A stretch of 41,504 nt of DNA from Pleurocapsaceae cyanobacterium CSU_1_1 (GCA_012034765.1 JAAUOU010000032.1:1-41504), one strand, 5' to 3'; counted from the stretch's first letter, positions 17,551-27,232 are shown. Translations and numbers: made by a program. Notes: generated from the sequence alone by a model not told the origin.

Positions 17551-18801
17551 ATGACAACAACTATCAAGCTTAATCCTAAAAGATTATTATCTCAACTAGC
17601 AGATGCTAATAGTTCTGGTTGTCTTGAGATCAATGCAGATCTTACTTGGCAAATTTATTTATCCCAGGGAAAGATACAGTATGTGTATTGCTCTGCACAA
17701 CTGTTAGAACAGCTTAAATATCATCTCTATTACTTTGGATGGCAAGAAGCAATTGCTGCTATTAAACAGTTGCCTAATTCTTTGCTAAACAGGTCATCAT
17801 CCATACAGAGTAAACCCGCCGATCATATTTATAAACATGTGATTCTTTGGCTTTTAGCCGAACATGTTCTCGATCTATCTCAAGTCCTAAAACTAATTCA
17901 ACATATTACTAAAGATGATTTATTGTCTTGTCTTTGGTTAGAATCTGGCACATCTTCCTGGCAAGACGAATCTACACTTCCTGACTGGATTCCGCAACAG
18001 ATTCAAGGTTCTCTCTCTCTAAAAGTAGCGGAATGTTTAAATGAGGCAGAGATCAAAGAAAGACAATGGAGTAATTGCAGTGAGCAACTACTATCGGTAT
18101 ATCAACGTCCTTATTTTCCTCCCAGTTGGGAAAAAAAGTCTTTACCAGTTTCTGGTTCGCTTAATCATAAAGTACTCACTAATTTAACTCAAGTCTTAAG
18201 AGGAAGTACTAGTATTCGTCAACTTTCAATCTTGCTCAAAAAAGACGAAATTAGAGTTGCCAAAGTTCTCTCGCCCTACATTGAACATAAAATAATTTAT
18301 TTAAATCACCCTCAAGCACCCTTCGATAAAATCCCCCATATTCCCAGAAGCACTGTGAATGCTCCACTGATGTCATTTGAAACCAATGATGATGATCATG
18401 ACATGACTCAGGCTGTTGGAGCTTCAGCCCCAGTAAAAACTTGGAAGATAGTGTGTATTGATGATAGTCCGACTATCCTCAGCGAAATCAAACGTTTTCT
18501 CGATCAAGATAAATTTCAAGTTACAGCAATTGACGATCCTGTACGTGCTGTCTCTCAAGTTTTTAAAATTAATCCAGACTTAATTTTATTGGATATTACT
18601 ATGCCTAGAATTAATGGTTATAAACTATGTGGATTACTAAAAAATAGTGGCAAGTGTGATCAAATTCCTATTATTATGGTTACAGGAAATACTGGTTTAA
18701 TTGACAAAGCCAGAGCAAAATTATCGGGTGCAACTGATTACTTTACTAAACCTTTTAGTAAACAAGATTTGAATCAAATGGTAGAAAAATATCTCTCCTA
18801 G
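17551..18801 (+). CDS. PATAN-domain response regulator (PilG/PixG-like)
   Basis: First gene of the Pil/Tax chemotaxis cluster. The N-terminal region (about 1-105) resembles the PATAN/DUF4388 domain of PilG, PixG and PatA; the middle (about 110-290) is helical. A CheY receiver occupies about 298-416, with the acidic pair in CIDDSPT, phospho-acceptor Asp in LILLDITMP and Lys in YFTKPFS. In Synechocystis these proteins control type IV pilus motors or phototaxis direction. The frame opens at 17536, but ATG at 17551 (MTTTIKLNPK) matches the family start. It is separated from the rest of the operon by an inverted repeat and a decayed receiver. Confidence 0.85.
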   Translation: MTTTIKLNPKRLLSQLADANSSGCLEINADLTWQIYLSQGKIQYVYCSAQLLEQLKYHLYYFGWQEAIAAIKQLPNSLLNRSSSIQSKPADHIYKHVILWLLAEHVLDLSQVLKLIQHITKDDLLSCLWLESGTSSWQDESTLPDWIPQQIQGSLSLKVAECLNEAEIKERQWSNCSEQLLSVYQRPYFPPSWEKKSLPVSGSLNHKVLTNLTQVLRGSTSIRQLSILLKKDEIRVAKVLSPYIEHKIIYLNHPQAPFDKIPHIPRSTVNAPLMSFETNDDDHDMTQAVGASAPVKTWKIVCIDDSPTILSEIKRFLDQDKFQVTAIDDPVRAVSQVFKINPDLILLDITMPRINGYKLCGLLKNSGKCDQIPIIMVTGNTGLIDKARAKLSGATDYFTKPFSKQDLNQMVEKYLS

Positions 18802-18823
18802 CTTGAGAAATTCATATCAATTG

Positions 18824-18947
18824 CAATACTTCTCGTTTAACAACTAATAGAAAAACTAGAACAGTAGGGAATTGGGGCATTAGGGGATTGGGGCTTAATC
18901 ATTTCCCTAAATCCCTAAATCCATAAATCCCTAAACGAGAAGTATTG
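18824..18947. repeat. MITE-like inverted-repeat element
   Basis: CAATACTTCTCGTTTA (18824-18839) is the exact reverse complement of TAAACGAGAAGTATTG (18932-18947). Outside the exact arms both ends carry ATATCAATTG-like sequence, so the element may span about 18813-18957. The interior is GGGGATTGGGG-type sequence facing CCCTAAATCCCTAAAT-type sequence, so the whole unit can fold into one long hairpin. It encodes nothing. It could be a non-autonomous transposon or a strong hairpin that reduces read-through from the PilG-like gene. Confidence 0.65.
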
Positions 18948-19024
18948 ATATCAATTGAACATAGCTTTTGTTGTTCAAAAACACCTTGGCTTCCAAGTTT
19001 TACTAATTAAAGAAAATGAAAAAT

Positions 19025-19176
19025 ATGAAAACTATTTTAGTTGTAGACGACATAAAATCTGAATTAGATATGATCGCAATTTGCTGTAATTCAAGCTGGC
19101 TATAATATTGTGATGGCTAATAGTGGCGAAGATGCGTGTTTTAATTTCAGCCCAGAACGTCAAATCTGCCATTAAT
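19025..19176 (+). pseudogene. Decayed CheY-type receiver remnant
   Basis: From the ATG at 19025 the frame reads MKTILVVDDIKSELDMIA, almost the same start as the intact CheY at 19300 (MKTILIVDDLQSQLDLMA), but stops at 19103-19105. In another frame the expected continuation follows (FAVIQAGYNIVMANSGEDA) and is lost after about 50 residues. The phospho-acceptor region is missing. It is probably a degraded tandem duplicate. An alternative in-frame ATG is at 19016. Confidence 0.7.
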
Positions 19177-19299
19177 ATTCAGGTTAATTGGATATTGTGG
19201 CAGATTTTTGTATTTATAAAAATTAATAAGTTTTAAGTTGAGAGATGAATATTCTCTGCGTTTCTGGGAATTATAAGAATCCAAATAGACCTAAAAATT

Positions 19300-19662
19300 A
19301 TGAAAACAATTCTCATCGTTGATGATTTACAATCCCAGTTGGATTTAATGGCAAAATATCTAGCTGATGCTGGGTACAAAATTATTGCCGTCAACAATGG
19401 CAAAGAAGCGATCGCCCAAAGTATTGCGAGTAAACCAGATTTGATCGTCACCGATTGGATGATGCCAGAGATGGGAGGATTAGATGTTTGTCGTAAATTG
19501 AGCAAAAATCCTGAAACAGAGCATATTCCAGTAGTAGCCTGTACGGCTAAAGATCGAGATGTCGATCGCATGTGGGCAAAGAAACAGGGGATTAAAGCAT
19601 ATGTAACCAAACCCTTCACTCAGGATCAATTGGTGAATGCTGTCAAAGAAGTTATTGGATAA
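19300..19662 (+). CDS. CheY-like response regulator (PilH-like)
   Basis: A stand-alone receiver domain of 120 residues. Acidic pocket in IVDDLQS (Asp8, Asp9), phospho-acceptor Asp in IVTDWMMPEMGG, Thr in ACTAKD and Lys in YVTKPFT are all present. In Pil/Tax systems this protein receives phosphate from the CheA-like kinase and tunes pilus extension or retraction. Only 16 bases separate it from the CheW gene, indicating co-transcription. A decayed copy lies immediately upstream. Confidence 0.92.
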   Translation: MKTILIVDDLQSQLDLMAKYLADAGYKIIAVNNGKEAIAQSIASKPDLIVTDWMMPEMGGLDVCRKLSKNPETEHIPVVACTAKDRDVDRMWAKKQGIKAYVTKPFTQDQLVNAVKEVIG

Positions 19663-19678
19663 ATCATCATAAATCACA

Positions 19679-20203
19679 ATGTCAACATCTAGTGCCGCTT
19701 CGAGAATTCAAGCTAACCTACAAGAGTTATTTGAGGGTAAGCTCGCATCAGGGGATGCATATATCAAATTTCAGCTTACCCCAGAGGTTACGGCTTTGTT
19801 GTCGATGAGGCAAGTACAAGAATCATTAATTGTCGAAGCAGCAAAAATAACTTCCTTGCCTAGTATGCCAAAATCTACCATTGGCATGATGAACTCACGC
19901 GATCGCGTATTTTGTATTTTTGATTTAGCTCAATTGTTAACTCTTTCTACTGAATTAATCAGTTCTCGACAGTATCAAATTATTGTCTTAAAAACCATCA
20001 ATGAGCCAGCCATTTTTGTTGGTTTTGCCGTATCTCAAATTCAGGGAATTGTCCGTTTGTCAGCAGAAAAGATTAAATTATCTTGGGATGATGCTCCTGC
20101 TAATCTTGTTTCTTTGGTGAGTGGATTTGTTCAGGAAGGAGAATCTATGATGCCGATTATTGAATTAAATAATATTTTGAAAACTTTAACCACACAAGCA
20201 TAA
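19679..20203 (+). CDS. CheW-like adaptor (PilI-like)
   Basis: CheW-domain protein of 174 residues that couples the chemoreceptor to the CheA-like kinase. Features include FQLTPEVTALLSMRQVQESL near the start, the conserved NSRDRVFCIFDLAQLL strand-turn region and VGFAVSQIQGIVRL. It lies in the fixed order CheY-CheW-MCP-CheA seen in cyanobacterial pil and pix clusters. The ATG at 19679 has no strong ribosome-binding site, which suggests coupling to the upstream gene. Confidence 0.9.
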   Translation: MSTSSAASRIQANLQELFEGKLASGDAYIKFQLTPEVTALLSMRQVQESLIVEAAKITSLPSMPKSTIGMMNSRDRVFCIFDLAQLLTLSTELISSRQYQIIVLKTINEPAIFVGFAVSQIQGIVRLSAEKIKLSWDDAPANLVSLVSGFVQEGESMMPIIELNNILKTLTTQA

Positions 20204-20267
20204 AGCAAAATTATAGTTTATTTGCTCTAAATTACTTATTTATTAGCCTAATTACTATTTTATTACT

Positions 20268-22460
20268 ATGAATAATCGCAAACAAGCCAATTTGAATTCA
20301 GTTAAATCTTCAAGTCCTAGTATGGGTAAATCCTTAACACTCAAAACCAAAGCAACTTTATTGGCGATCGCCATTGGCACAATTCCCGTGCTGGTGACGG
20401 GGGCAACGAGCTACTATTTCGCCAACAAGACAATTACCAAGGACGCTATCTTGCTAGAAGAAGAGCGGGCGATCGAGTTACAAGATAAAATCGGTCGCTT
20501 TTTGCAAGAAAGAATTGGTGATATTCAGGTGCTGACTGGTTTAGAAGTTTTTGTCCATCCAGAAAAATTTACTCAGCAGGAAAAAGTAGAAATTCTTGAA
20601 CGGATTCAGAAGGCTTATAAAGTTTATGACAGTATTGCCGTTTTTGACTTAAAAGGGAATGTAATTGCTCAAACTGATAAGGGGAAAAAACTTGAAAATC
20701 ACCTTGATCGACCCTATATCCAAGCAGCCTTAAAAGCTAACGGGGCTTTGTTGAGTCAGCCAACTATTTCTAAGTCTACGGGTACTTTTAGTATTTATGC
20801 TGCTTCAACGATCAAAGATGAAGTCACTGGTAAGCCCATTGGTTTTGCTCGCTCCCGCTTACCTGTTAAAGTTTTGGCAGAAATTGTTAAAAGCTATAAA
20901 ACAGAAGGACAGGAATACTATCTGGTTAACAAGACTGGCGAAGTTTTTCTAGGAGCGGAAGAATTTGCCAGCAAAAATGAACAGCAAGGAGTATTGATTA
21001 AAGATATTTTTGCCGATTTAGCGTTAACCACTGGAAAGGAAGAGAATAACTCAAAGACTAGGATTAATCAACTCAACAAGACCTCTCAGCTAGTATCCAT
21101 TGCGCCCTCAACTCAGCTAGAGGGAATTCAAGAACTTGGTTGGCAAGCCATGATTGGTGAAGATGTAGATGTTGCTTTTGCTGCCCAAAGACAATTGGGT
21201 GTAACCATTGCCCTTGGACTTGGTATAACTACCTTACTCGTAGCAGCGATCGCATCCTATCTCGCTAACCGTGCCACCATGCCGATCATTGATGTAGTGA
21301 CAGCGGTGAAAAAAATTGGTAGTGGGGAGCTTGATACCCGCTTGGCGGTAACTAGTGAAGATGAGTTAGGGGAATTGAATACTAATATCAACTTGATGAC
21401 TGAACAAATTCAAAAATCCCTCCAAGAGCAAAAAGCGATCGCCGAACAAATACGACAAGAAAAAGAACAGCTAGAACTAGCTATTTATACTCTCATTGAA
21501 GAAGTTGGTGATGCTACAGAAGGAGATTTGACTGTGCGAGCTAACTTGGATTCGATGGAATTAAGTACAGTTGCGGATTTATTCAATGCGATTATTGGCA
21601 ACTTGCAAGACATTGCGATTGAAGCCAAAGAGTCTTCTGGACAAGTGGGTGATTCCCTCAAACAAAATGAAGAGGCGATTCGTTTATTAGCCGAGCAAGC
21701 AATTCTTGAAGCTAGAGAAACTAGAGATACTTTAAAATCCGTTGCCCTAATGTCCCAATCAATTCAAGAAGTTGCCAAAAATGCGAGCCAAGCGGAAAAG
21801 ATTACTGACGATACCTACAATACGATTGTTAGTAGTACCAGTAATATGGACTTGACCGTAAACAGTATTTTGCAACTACGAACTACGGTAGGGGAAACAG
21901 CAAAAAAAATGAAGCGTTTAGGGGAGTCTTCTCAGAAAATTTCTCAGGCGGTTTCCTTTATTGAAGAAATTGCCCTTAAGACCAACGTACTAGCAATTAA
22001 CGCGAGTGTTGAGGCGGGGCGTGCAGGAGAATATGGTCAAGGTTTTACGATTGTAGCGGAACAGGTGGGTGCTTTGGCAGAACAATCGGCAGCAGCGACC
22101 AAAGAAATTGCCAGTATTGTGGCAGCGATTCAAGCCGAAACCCAGGAAGTCAACCAGGCCATGGAATCGGGAACAACCCAGGTAGTCGAAACTACCCGTC
22201 TGGTAGAAACTACCAAACAAAGTTTAAATCTAGTTCTAGAGAAATCTCAAGAAATAAATCAGTTAATGAGTTCTATTTCTCAAAGTGCGGTATCTCAGGC
22301 GGATACTTCGCAAAACATTATTAGCTTAATGCAAAAAATTGCCCACCTATCTGGTAACACATCTAAATCCTCTACAGAAGTGGCGCAATCAATTTTAGCA
22401 ACAGCCAAAGTTGCAGCTCAGTTAGAGTCTACAGTTGGTCAGTTTAAGGTAGCTAAATAA
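20268..22460 (+). CDS. Methyl-accepting chemotaxis protein with dCache-like sensor (PilJ-like)
   Basis: 730-residue chemoreceptor. Membrane helix 1 spans about 29-51. The region 55-300 resembles a dCache ligand-binding domain (IAVFDLKGNVIAQTD, LDRPYIQAALKA). Membrane helix 2 lies at about 309-332, a HAMP domain at 333-386 and a second HAMP-like stretch at 405-455. The signalling domain covers about 460-730, with the hairpin tip around ALKTNVLAINASVEAGRAGEYG. No GAF or bilin-binding cysteine motif is seen, so it is not a PixJ-type photoreceptor. A chemical signal reaching pili is the likely input, inferred from context. Confidence 0.92.
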   Translation: MNNRKQANLNSVKSSSPSMGKSLTLKTKATLLAIAIGTIPVLVTGATSYYFANKTITKDAILLEEERAIELQDKIGRFLQERIGDIQVLTGLEVFVHPEKFTQQEKVEILERIQKAYKVYDSIAVFDLKGNVIAQTDKGKKLENHLDRPYIQAALKANGALLSQPTISKSTGTFSIYAASTIKDEVTGKPIGFARSRLPVKVLAEIVKSYKTEGQEYYLVNKTGEVFLGAEEFASKNEQQGVLIKDIFADLALTTGKEENNSKTRINQLNKTSQLVSIAPSTQLEGIQELGWQAMIGEDVDVAFAAQRQLGVTIALGLGITTLLVAAIASYLANRATMPIIDVVTAVKKIGSGELDTRLAVTSEDELGELNTNINLMTEQIQKSLQEQKAIAEQIRQEKEQLELAIYTLIEEVGDATEGDLTVRANLDSMELSTVADLFNAIIGNLQDIAIEAKESSGQVGDSLKQNEEAIRLLAEQAILEARETRDTLKSVALMSQSIQEVAKNASQAEKITDDTYNTIVSSTSNMDLTVNSILQLRTTVGETAKKMKRLGESSQKISQAVSFIEEIALKTNVLAINASVEAGRAGEYGQGFTIVAEQVGALAEQSAAATKEIASIVAAIQAETQEVNQAMESGTTQVVETTRLVETTKQSLNLVLEKSQEINQLMSSISQSAVSQADTSQNIISLMQKIAHLSGNTSKSSTEVAQSILATAKVAAQLESTVGQFKVAK

Positions 22461-22495
22461 TGAGCAATGAACAATGAACAGTGAGCAATGAACAT
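22461..22495. repeat. Five tandem heptamers, consensus TGARCAD
   Basis: Directly after the MCP stop codon come TGAGCAA, TGAACAA, TGAACAG, TGAGCAA and TGAACAT without gaps. The same heptamer family recurs at 41396-41467. These are STRR-type short tandem repeats known from cyanobacteria. Confidence 0.85.
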
Positions 22496-22535
22496 CAATT
22501 ATTTATCACTTACGCTCATATATTAATAACTTACT

Positions 22536-25500
22536 ATGGATACAGAACAACAGATTCGCCTAAACTTTCTTGATGAGGCTGAAGAATACTTCAATCTGAT
22601 GGAGTCTAATCTGCTCGGACTAGCCGATACGGCAATCGATCCGCAGAGAGTGGATCTTGTCTTGCGGGCGGCTCACTCAATCAAAGGGGGCGCAGCAATG
22701 ATGAGCTTGACTACTTTAAGTCAGGTAGCCCACCGTCTAGAAGATTTTTTTAAAATTTTACGAGTTCGTTATGGGGATAAAACTGTCATTGTTGAGATCG
22801 AAACTTTGTTATTGCAAAGCGTCGATTATTTACGCAATCTGGCAAGTTTAAATCGCCAGGAACTATCAACAGATGCTTCTGAAGTTATTAATCAACAGCT
22901 AGAATTACTCAGCGATCGCACTCAAGCTATTTTTGCTCAATTGCGATCGCATTTAGGTGATTTACGAGCAACAGACGAGAACGCGCTGCTGTCCCAAAAT
23001 GAAGATTTTGACCCTGCGGTATTAATCTTTGAAGAGGGAGTTGATGGGGTTCTAGATCGCTTTGAAAGCCAATTATCAGCATTAAGTTTCAGTGAATTAG
23101 CCCAAGAACTATCCGCCACCGCCGAAGAGTTAATCGGCTTTGGTAATATGGCGAATCTTGATGCTTTTATTCAACTGTGTGAATCTATTCAACAACAAGC
23201 CACTAACATAGCGGACTCAGCAATTGTCTCCCTAGCAGAACGAGCTTTAAAAACCTGGAGGCGATCGCACGCCCTAGTTTTACGGGGTAGCATTGATAGA
23301 CTGCCATCTTCTTTAGAAACTGCTACTCAAGACTTTAGTTCTACTATCAATTTTGAACTTGCTCGGCAAGAGTTTTTAGATGAAGCTGCGGCGCAAGATT
23401 TAGATTCTTTAGCCCTAGATACTCAAAAACTCGATGGATTGCAGTCTGCTTTTGCCTCAGTATCGATTAATGATGCCGATTTATCTTGGGAAGAAGAAAA
23501 TCCAGAATTGGGTGAAATACATTCTGCTTTTGAACTGAACGAATCCGCAGAACAAGAAGATTTTATTCCTTTAGATCTAGAGTCACTAAATTTAACTGGA
23601 TTACAGTCTGCTTTTGACTTACCCGAACTAGAGGAAACAATCACCTCAACTCCAGCAGAAGTAACAATAAAAGAATCTCTATTGTCACCACAGGTAGAGA
23701 AGATGGTGAGAGTGCCAGTCTCGCAACTCCAGCAGTTTAATACGTTGTTTGAACAACTAGTTTTAAATCGCAACAGTATTGGTTTGCGACTAGAACAGCT
23801 AGAAAATGTGGTTGCCTTAATGAGCCAGAGAATGTTACAGATGGAACGTTCTAATACCCAATTAAAACAATGGTACGATCGCGCTTCAGTTGAAGGACTT
23901 TTGAGCGAGCAAGAGCAGCTAGTGACGGCTGTTAATTTGGGCAACAATCAACAAAATAGCTTTGATAGTCTAGAAATGGATCGCTACAGCGATATTCATT
24001 TGATTTGCCAAGAACAACTAGAAACAATTGTGCAACTTCAAGAGGTAGCAACAGATGTCTCTTTGGGGGTACAGGAAGTCAATCAGTCGGTACAAGATCT
24101 GTACTATACTACCAAGTCGATGCAGGGCAACGTTACCCGTACTCAAATGCTACCATTTGCTGAAGCAGTGAAACGTTTTCCTCGCGTGATCCGCGACCTC
24201 AATCTTCAGTTTAATAAAAAAGTAGACCTAAAAATCTTAGGAGAAACAACTTTGTTAGACCGCTCGGTGATCGAGGCATTGAGCGATCCTTTGATGCACC
24301 TGTTACGGAACTCCTTCGACCATGGTATTGAAGACCCCCAAACTCGCATCATTGCGGGGAAACCAGAATCAGGCACAATTACCATTCAGGCTAACAATTT
24401 GGGTACTTATAGCATTATTACTCTAAGTGATGATGGTGGAGGAATTTCCCTCGACAAAATTCGCGATCGCGTCTGCCAAATGGGTCTAACTCAAGCTGAG
24501 GTAGCACAAATATCGACAACAGAACTTCTAGACTTTATTTTTGAACCAGGATTTAGTACCGCAGAAAAGGTAACCGAACTTTCGGGTCGGGGAGTTGGTA
24601 TGGATGTCGTCCGCAGCAACTTGCGAGAGATTCGGGGTGATGTTCGAGTCAATACTGAGCCAGGCAAAGGTACAACTTTTATTTTAAGAATTCCCTTTAC
24701 TTTATCCATTCTCAGAGTAGCAATTGTCGAACAGCAAGAGTTTATTTTTGCCATTTCTGCCGATAGCATTAGAGAATTAATCGCTGTTGACCCAGAACTA
24801 ATGTTAGCTTCAGACAAAGAGCAACATGTAGCTTGGAATCAAACAGAAATTCCCTTGATTGAAATAGAAAAAGTTTTACCCTATCATGCTGCACGCCATA
24901 CCGTCGGTCTAGCTGGTAATCCCATCATCAATCGCACGATGACTTTAGTGGTGGGTAACAACAATTCATCTGCTGCTTTGAAACTTAGTCGTTTTTGGAA
25001 TGAACAAGAATCAACCATTAGAACCATAGATAGTCCTATTCCTCTACCTGCTGGGATTATTAGCTCAGTGATTATTGGTGATGGTAAGGTCATACCTCTA
25101 ATCGATCCCTTAGCCTTAATTGCCGAAAATTCAGGCGATCGCCTGAATGCAGCTAGCTCTGACCTAGATGTAACAGAATTTAGCTATTTGCCAACGGTCA
25201 AAACTATTCTCATTGTCGATGATTCAATTAATGTCCGTCGCTATCTCAGTCTGACTTTAGAAAAAGCTGGCTATCGCGTCGAGCAGGCTAAAGATGGTCG
25301 AGAAGCCTTAGATAAACTATTGGCGGGACTCTTAGTACAGGCTGTTATTTGTGACGTTGAAATGCCTCGTCTAGATGGTTATGGTGTGCTAGAAGAGATT
25401 AAGGAACGACCAGAATTAAGCAATTTACCCATTGCTATGCTCACCTCTCGTAGTAACGAGAAACATCGTAAACTAGCGTTTAATTTGGGAGCTGCTGCTT

Positions 25501-25562
25501 ATTTTTCTAAGCCTTATAATGAACAGGAGTTATTAGAGAAGCTATCGGAAATTATCAATTAG
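22536..25562 (+). CDS. CheA-like hybrid kinase with C-terminal receiver (PilL-like)
   Basis: 1008 residues. An Hpt domain spans 1-105 with phospho-His47 (AAHSIKGGAAMM). A long acidic linker (about 150-385) contains repeated SAF motifs. Dimerisation and catalytic regions follow at about 395-720, with N-box Asn592 (LLRNSFDHG), G1 DDGGG (632-636) and G2 GRGVGMD (684-690). A CheW-like domain lies at about 722-865. The C-terminal receiver (888-1005) has Asp940 and Lys992. This is the kinase that would phosphorylate the operon's CheY proteins. One Hpt domain is visible, fewer than in Pseudomonas ChpA. It starts 75 bases after the MCP, across the heptamer repeat. Confidence 0.93.
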   Translation: MDTEQQIRLNFLDEAEEYFNLMESNLLGLADTAIDPQRVDLVLRAAHSIKGGAAMMSLTTLSQVAHRLEDFFKILRVRYGDKTVIVEIETLLLQSVDYLRNLASLNRQELSTDASEVINQQLELLSDRTQAIFAQLRSHLGDLRATDENALLSQNEDFDPAVLIFEEGVDGVLDRFESQLSALSFSELAQELSATAEELIGFGNMANLDAFIQLCESIQQQATNIADSAIVSLAERALKTWRRSHALVLRGSIDRLPSSLETATQDFSSTINFELARQEFLDEAAAQDLDSLALDTQKLDGLQSAFASVSINDADLSWEEENPELGEIHSAFELNESAEQEDFIPLDLESLNLTGLQSAFDLPELEETITSTPAEVTIKESLLSPQVEKMVRVPVSQLQQFNTLFEQLVLNRNSIGLRLEQLENVVALMSQRMLQMERSNTQLKQWYDRASVEGLLSEQEQLVTAVNLGNNQQNSFDSLEMDRYSDIHLICQEQLETIVQLQEVATDVSLGVQEVNQSVQDLYYTTKSMQGNVTRTQMLPFAEAVKRFPRVIRDLNLQFNKKVDLKILGETTLLDRSVIEALSDPLMHLLRNSFDHGIEDPQTRIIAGKPESGTITIQANNLGTYSIITLSDDGGGISLDKIRDRVCQMGLTQAEVAQISTTELLDFIFEPGFSTAEKVTELSGRGVGMDVVRSNLREIRGDVRVNTEPGKGTTFILRIPFTLSILRVAIVEQQEFIFAISADSIRELIAVDPELMLASDKEQHVAWNQTEIPLIEIEKVLPYHAARHTVGLAGNPIINRTMTLVVGNNNSSAALKLSRFWNEQESTIRTIDSPIPLPAGIISSVIIGDGKVIPLIDPLALIAENSGDRLNAASSDLDVTEFSYLPTVKTILIVDDSINVRRYLSLTLEKAGYRVEQAKDGREALDKLLAGLLVQAVICDVEMPRLDGYGVLEEIKERPELSNLPIAMLTSRSNEKHRKLAFNLGAAAYFSKPYNEQELLEKLSEIIN

Positions 25563-25617
25563 AGGCTCGGCTCTAAAAATAGCTAGGAATTTTCACAAGA
25601 CTTAAGGCCAACATTCA

Positions 25618-26106
25618 CTACTCTTCACAAGCGCCGATAGATACCCAGGTGCTGTGAGCAGTACCGTCATCTTCACGGAAAAACTCTTTTTTCCAGATGG
25701 GCGCATTATGTTTTAGGGTGTCGATCGCATAACGACAGGCAGCAAAAGCCTCTCCACGATGAGGGCAACCTACCGCCACAATGACGCTAATTTCACCAAT
25801 CTTAAGTTTGCCTACCCGATGATGAATCACAATTCGGTTAGCATCTTGCCACTGCTGACGGATGTGAGCAGCAATAGAATTAAAGACAGCGATCGCCATC
25901 GGTTGATAAGCTTGATATTCAAGATATTCTACGGCTTTTCCCTCGGTTTGGTTACGCACCGTACCGCTCATGACCACCACAGCGCCGTTGGCTGCATCAT
26001 CTGCCAGTTTGTATACTTCTGCCAAAGATAAGGGTGCAATTGTAATGGCAAAATTATCATGAGGATTAGTATTATTTGTCAGAGGTAGTGAACCAAGGTT
26101 AACCAT
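25618..26106 (-). CDS. moaE: Molybdopterin synthase catalytic subunit MoaE
   Basis: Large subunit of molybdopterin synthase, which with thiocarboxylated MoaD adds the dithiolene sulfurs to precursor Z. The 162-residue protein shows SGTVRNQTEGKAV, HHRVGKLKIGEISV, PHRGEAFAACRYAID and the lysine-rich catalytic block LKHNAPIWKKE. It is convergent with the chemotaxis operon and transcribed away from ppa; no other molybdenum cofactor gene is nearby. The first 18 residues are a nonconserved extension. Confidence 0.94.
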   Translation of the reverse strand: MVNLGSLPLTNNTNPHDNFAITIAPLSLAEVYKLADDAANGAVVVMSGTVRNQTEGKAVEYLEYQAYQPMAIAVFNSIAAHIRQQWQDANRIVIHHRVGKLKIGEISVIVAVGCPHRGEAFAACRYAIDTLKHNAPIWKKEFFREDDGTAHSTWVSIGACEE

Positions 26107-26274
26107 ATTTGTTTAAATAGCTCATCTTCTTTCATCTACTGTACAAGATTAACGAAAATTGGATTTAGATTTGGTTAGCTAATCAGGTAAAATTTTCATG
26201 GCGGTTTGATTGGGCTTTAGAGAACTCAGCTTAATCATTATTGTAAATAAATCAATTAGTATTCGGAGAATTTT

Positions 26275-26784
26275 ATGGATCTATCTCTTATTCCTGCTCA
26301 ACCCAAACCTGGCATCATTAATGTTTTAATTGAAATTCCTGGCGGGAGCAAAAACAAGTATGAATTTGACAAAGACATGAACGCTTTTGCTCTAGATCGT
26401 GTTTTGTTTGCCTCAGTTAAATATCCTTATGATTATGGTTTTGTCCCCAATACTTTAGCTGATGATGGCGATCCTTTAGATGGCATGGTAATGATGGATG
26501 AGCCTACTTTTCCTGGCTGCATAATTGCTGCTCGACCAATTGGTATGCTGTTGATGATTGATGGTGGCGATCGCGATGAAAAAATTCTTTGTGTTCCAGC
26601 CGAAGATCCTCGTTACAACGAAGTTAACTCCTTAAAAGATATTGCACCTCACCGCTTAGAAGAAATTGCTGAGTTTTTCAGAACTTACAAAAATCTAGAA
26701 AAGAAAGTTACCGAAATTCAAGGCTGGGAAGATGTTGACGCAGTTACTCCTTTAGTTGAAGAATGTATTAAAGCTTATAAGTGA
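26275..26784 (+). CDS. ppa: Soluble inorganic pyrophosphatase
   Basis: Family I pyrophosphatase, hydrolysing PPi to two phosphates. The 169-residue length is typical. The metal-binding signature is present as [10 protein letters not shown], and the N-terminal block [16 protein letters not shown] and later [12 protein letters not shown] fit the family. GGAG lies seven bases before the ATG at 26275. It is divergent from moaE. Confidence 0.96.
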   Translation: MDLSLIPAQPKPGIINVLIEIPGGSKNKYEFDKDMNAFALDRVLFASVKYPYDYGFVPNTLADDGDPLDGMVMMDEPTFPGCIIAARPIGMLLMIDGGDRDEKILCVPAEDPRYNEVNSLKDIAPHRLEEIAEFFRTYKNLEKKVTEIQGWEDVDAVTPLVEECIKAYK

Positions 26785-26875
26785 TTACGATAGTTATATT
26801 TGGTAGGGATGGATGAGGTAACTCTGGTTTTCCTGCCAATCATTCCCTAATTTCTTCGCTCCTCAAATATTTAGT

Positions 26876-27232
26876 ATGCTTGTAAAATCAACCACCCGTC
26901 ATGTTCGCCTCTATAGCGCCGAAGTCAAAGACAATCAGCTAGTTCCTAGCGATCGCGTTTTAACTCTAGATATTGACCCAGACAATGAGTTTAATTGGAA
27001 TGAAGATACTTTACAAAAGGTATATCGCCAGTTTGACGCACTGGTAGAAGAAAATAATGGGGCAGACTTAAGTGAATATAATTTGCGTCGTATTGGTTCA
27101 GATTTAGAACACTTTATTCGCTCTTTATTACTTAATGGTGAACTTAGCTATAACCTGAGTGCAAGAGTGCGTAACTATAGCATGGGTCTACCGCGAATGG
27201 AAAGCCCTGAGACAGAAGGAAAATACTTTTAA
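26876..27232 (+). CDS. ndhM: NAD(P)H-quinone oxidoreductase subunit M
   Basis: Oxygenic-phototroph-specific subunit of the NDH-1 complex, located on the peripheral arm that takes electrons from ferredoxin for cyclic flow and respiration. The 118-residue protein matches NdhM along its whole length: [48 protein letters not shown] and [13 protein letters not shown]. It starts 91 bases after ppa and converges with the transglycosylase gene. Confidence 0.95.
   Translation: MLVKSTTRHVRLYSAEVKDNQLVPSDRVLTLDIDPDNEFNWNEDTLQKVYRQFDALVEENNGADLSEYNLRRIGSDLEHFIRSLLLNGELSYNLSARVRNYSMGLPRMESPETEGKYF

Noticed and set aside
20268-22460. PixJ-type photoreceptor
   Set aside because: The receptor has an extracytoplasmic dCache-like domain and no GAF domain or bilin-binding cysteine motif.
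22461-22495. CRISPR-like array
   Set aside because: Units are seven bases with no spacers; the same applies to 41396-41467. No cas genes are present.
25559-25578. TTAGAG/CTCTAA hairpin after the CheA hybrid as a terminator
   Set aside because: Only six pairs and no T run on the plus strand.
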